From Actinomycetales bacterium (GTDB lineage: Bacteria > Actinomycetota > Actinomycetes > Actinomycetales > BWSM-131): a DNA stretch of 13,174 nucleotides. Under the pieces are notes generated by a model. It saw nothing but the letters and a program-made list of their open reading frames with translations, was not told the origin of the DNA and did not search any database. The translations under genes and the position numbers were made by a program. Shown piece after piece: positions 11,491-13,174 of the stretch (the first letter of the stretch is position 1; each line of letters starts with the position of its first letter). The stretch is from contig JASBSH010000078.1 in the NCBI GenBank assembly GCA_030149025.1, forward strand, positions 1 to 13,174, in the 5' to 3' direction.

Positions 11491-12914
11491 CAGCTACGGC
11501 CCTCCAACGTCCAACGTGCACCCTGCGGGGTGTCCTCGATGACGATCCCCGCCTTCGACAGCTGGGCGCGGATCGCATCGGCACGAGCAAAGTCCTTCTC
11601 CCGCCGCGCTTCCGCACGCTCAGCAAGCGCGGACTCCAGCAGCACCTGAAGCGCCGCCCGCTCCGGGGACGCTTCCTGCACGCCGGTGCCCCAGTGCGGC
11701 TCCGTCGGGTCGATCCCCAGCACCGACGCCATCCGCAGGACGGCAGCGAGAGCCTGCCTGACGGCGTCCAAATCCCTTGTCTCCAGGGCGGAGTTGCCGG
11801 CGCGCACAGTCTCGTGCAGGACCGCGAGCGCGACGGAGACGTTGAGGTCGTCGTCCATCGCCTCACGGAAAGCCCCGGGGAACGCGGTCTGCGAAGCCGT
11901 CACGTCGCCCACGGCTTCGACGGCGCGCCGCACGAAGCCCTCGATCCGGGAGACAGCGGCCTCTGCCTCGCGGATCGAGTCCGGGGTGTACTCGATCATC
12001 GAACGGTAGTGCGCTGCGCCGAGGTAGTAGCGAAGCACCAAGGGCCGCACCGACTTCAGCATCTGCGAGACCACGAGGGAGTTGCCGAGCGACTTGCTCA
12101 TCTTCTCCCCGCTCGTGGTGACCCAGCCGTTGTGCAGCCAGTACCGGGCGAACCCGAGCCCGGCGGCACGCGACTGCGCCTGCTCGTTCTCGTGGTGGGG
12201 GAAGCGCAGGTCGATGCCACCGCCGTGGATGTCGAACGTGTCCCCCAGGTACTTGCGGGCCATCGCGGAGCACTCCAGGTGCCAGCCCGGCCGCCCACGG
12301 CCGTACGGCGTCGGCCAGCTCGCCGACACGGGCTCCGACGGCTTGTGGGCCTTCCACAACGCGAAGTCGCGCGGATCACGCTTGCCGCCGGGGTCGGCGT
12401 CCTCGGCCGGAGCAAGGTCGTCCAGCGACTGGTGGGTCAGCGAGCCGTACTCGGGCCAGGACCGCACGTCGAAGTACACGTCGCCGCTGCCGTCGACCGC
12501 CGGGTACGCGTGCCCGCGCTTCACCAGCTCGTCGATCAGCTCGACCATCTCGGGGATGTGCCCGGCGGCCCGCGGCTCGTACGTCGCCGGCTGCACGCCC
12601 AACGCCCCGAGCGCAGCCGTGGTGGACCGCTCGAAGTCGTACGCCCACGCCCACCACGGCACGCCGGCCTCGGCCGATTTCGTGAGGATCTTGTCGTCGA
12701 TGTCCGTGACGTTGCGGATCAGCGTGACGTCGTAGCCGTGCCCCAGCTGAAGCCAGCGCCGCAGCTGGTCGAACGCCACGGCGAACCGGACGTGCCCGAT
12801 GTGCGGCTCGCCCTGCACGGTCAGCCCACAGATGTACATGCCAACCGCGCCAGGCCTCAGCGGCACGAACTCGCGCAGGCTGCGCGTCGCGGTGTCGAAC
12901 AGGTGCAGGCTCAC
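11490..12914 (-). CDS. cysS: Cysteinyl-tRNA synthetase
   Basis: A 474-residue class I synthetase that charges tRNA-Cys with cysteine. The HIGH motif is HIGH at 38-41, and KMSKS is at 271-275. Zinc ligands expected from E. coli CysRS are all in place: C29 (YICGLTVQG), C215 (GWHLECSAM), H240 and E244 (FPHHENE). The C-terminal part (about 330-474) is the anticodon-binding helical domain (DALR-like). The domain order and length are those of CysS and not of the shorter MshC mycothiol ligase, which also joins cysteine to another partner. The chosen start is GTG at 12914 (VSLHLFDT), which begins the conserved part; a longer in-frame extension to 13148 is Arg/Gly/Pro-rich and crosses a hairpin and another gene. 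TACCCT seven bases upstream suggests a nearly leaderless mRNA. It overlaps rlmB by one base. Confidence 0.96.
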   Translation of the reverse strand: MSLHLFDTATRSLREFVPLRPGAVGMYICGLTVQGEPHIGHVRFAVAFDQLRRWLQLGHGYDVTLIRNVTDIDDKILTKSAEAGVPWWAWAYDFERSTTAALGALGVQPATYEPRAAGHIPEMVELIDELVKRGHAYPAVDGSGDVYFDVRSWPEYGSLTHQSLDDLAPAEDADPGGKRDPRDFALWKAHKPSEPVSASWPTPYGRGRPGWHLECSAMARKYLGDTFDIHGGGIDLRFPHHENEQAQSRAAGLGFARYWLHNGWVTTSGEKMSKSLGNSLVVSQMLKSVRPLVLRYYLGAAHYRSMIEYTPDSIREAEAAVSRIEGFVRRAVEAVGDVTASQTAFPGAFREAMDDDLNVSVALAVLHETVRAGNSALETRDLDAVRQALAAVLRMASVLGIDPTEPHWGTGVQEASPERAALQVLLESALAERAEARREKDFARADAIRAQLSKAGIVIEDTPQGARWTLEGRS

Positions 12915-12921
12915 CGACCCA

Positions 12922-12927
12922 AGGGTA
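12922..12927 (-). promoter_or_regulatory. -10 box of the cysS-rlmB operon
   Basis: On the minus strand TACCCT lies seven bases before the cysS GTG and below the long hairpin at 12987-13042. It therefore gives the operon its own start after the upstream gene is terminated. No -35 box was assigned. Confidence 0.4.
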
Positions 12928-12986
12928 CCGGCGTGTCGGCGGTGCACCCGTCGCGCCGCGGCCCCTCCCCCACCTCGTCCCCCACC

Positions 12987-13042
12987 GCGGTGATCATGAA
13001 AGTCCGGTTCACGACGCTGAACCGGGTTTTCATGATCACCGC
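12987..13042 (-). terminator. 24-base-arm inverted repeat after the hydroxylase-like gene
   Basis: The arms at 12987-13010 and 13019-13042 are 24 bases with an 8-base loop. Only two adjacent positions are not Watson-Crick pairs, and both become G-U wobbles in RNA, so the RNA stem is continuous. The outer part contains TGATCATGAAA, which holds the shorter palindrome TGATCA. The repeat starts 15 bases after the upstream stop codon and precedes cysS on the same strand. No T-run follows. It is probably a terminator. Confidence 0.7.
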
Positions 13043-13057
13043 ATGGGGTGGCGGGAC

Positions 13058-13174
13058 CTAGAGGACGAGGGCGCGGCGTGCGGCGTCGGCGAGGTCCTCC
13101 GGCCGCCGGACGCAGCCGGCGATGTACGCGTCCGGCCGCACGAGCCACACCTCCTCGTCCTGCGCGTGCAGCGC
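13058..13174 (-). CDS. C-terminal end of a probable FAD-dependent aromatic hydroxylase
   Basis: Only the last 38 codons are in the window, ending in TAG (13058-13060). The reading frame gives ALHAQDEEVWLVRPDAYIAG...EDLADAARRALVL. The segment VWLVRPDAYIAG followed by a short helix resembles the end of PheA/TfdB/MhpA-type flavin monooxygenases, where VRPDGYVAW is common near the C-terminus. The evidence is short, so the family is tentative; it could be another protein with a thioredoxin-like C-terminal domain. Confidence 0.5.
   Translation of the reverse strand, partial: ALHAQDEEVWLVRPDAYIAGCVRRPEDLADAARRALVL

Noticed and set aside
9934..11649. A 571-codon plus-strand frame through the 3' end of DUF4032 and all of rlmB
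   Set aside because: It covers parts of three well-supported genes in other frames and has low-complexity Arg/Pro/Ala composition.
11376..13061. A 561-codon plus-strand frame opposite cysS
   Set aside because: The minus strand encodes CysS with HIGH, KMSKS and zinc ligands; the plus frame has no motif.
12915..13148. An N-terminal extension of CysS to an upstream start
   Set aside because: The extra 78 residues are Arg/Gly/Pro-rich, run through the long inverted repeat and the end of another gene, and the conserved CysS N-terminus begins at GTG 12914.
1..13174. CRISPR array, tRNA, rRNA or riboswitch
   Set aside because: No regularly spaced direct repeats with unique spacers, no cloverleaf-like segment and no known riboswitch core were recognised by eye; a covariance-model scan would be the decisive test.

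Overview
The window is chromosomal DNA from a high-GC actinobacterium. This is inferred from strong G/C preference at third codon positions, frequent GTG starts, many start codons that sit directly behind TANNNT -10 boxes with no ribosome binding site, a PknB-like Ser/Thr kinase, an MsiK/UgpC-type orphan ABC ATPase, a DUF4032 protein, and an RlmB with a long basic N-terminal tail. The mix of stress-signalling parts, OtsAB and long intergenic hairpins reminds me of Geodermatophilaceae and relatives, but the family cannot be fixed from this sequence alone. No rRNA, tRNA, CRISPR array or transposase was seen.

Layout. (1) 1-668: a divergent metal-homeostasis pair, the start of a His-rich cation diffusion facilitator on the minus strand and an ArsR/SmtB repressor on the plus strand. 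A perfect 7-2-7 palindrome lies between the two promoters. (2) 766-2432: a partner-switching cluster of two closely related STAS anti-anti-sigma proteins arranged tail to tail, an RsbW-like HATPase anti-sigma kinase, and two small uncertain ORFs. No sigma factor is present. (3) 2447-3142: a minus-strand VapBC toxin-antitoxin operon with its own palindromic operator. (4) 3317-5500: a minus-strand pair of a two-CBS-domain protein and a Ser/Thr kinase with a repetitive Pro/Tyr-rich linker and a multi-pass membrane C-terminus. (5) 5688-7906: the trehalose operon otsA-otsB, overlapping by one base. (6) 8026-10492: an orphan MsiK/UgpC-like sugar ABC ATPase and a DUF4032 kinase-like protein. (7) 10489-12914: a minus-strand cysS-rlmB translation operon overlapping by one base and convergent with DUF4032. 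(8) 13058-13174: the last 38 codons of what is probably an FAD-dependent aromatic hydroxylase.

How the genes may fit together. The left half is sensory and regulatory: metal sensing, sigma-factor partner switching, a toxin-antitoxin pair and a kinase. The centre makes trehalose, a stress protectant, through OtsA (UDP-glucose + glucose-6-phosphate to trehalose-6-phosphate) and OtsB (dephosphorylation to trehalose). The ATPase that follows has no permease or binding protein here and probably energises sugar importers encoded elsewhere. The right end is housekeeping: Cys-tRNA charging and 23S rRNA 2'-O-methylation.

The most striking non-coding feature is a set of three long inverted repeats at 3249-3304, 9112-9166 and 12987-13042. 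Each starts 9-15 bases after a stop codon and separates two genes that point the same way. Their sequences differ from one another, and none has a U-tract. They look like a class of strong hairpin terminators or dispersed intergenic palindromes. A second pattern is the repeated spacing of TANNNT boxes 6-7 bases before start codons, which predicts several leaderless mRNAs.
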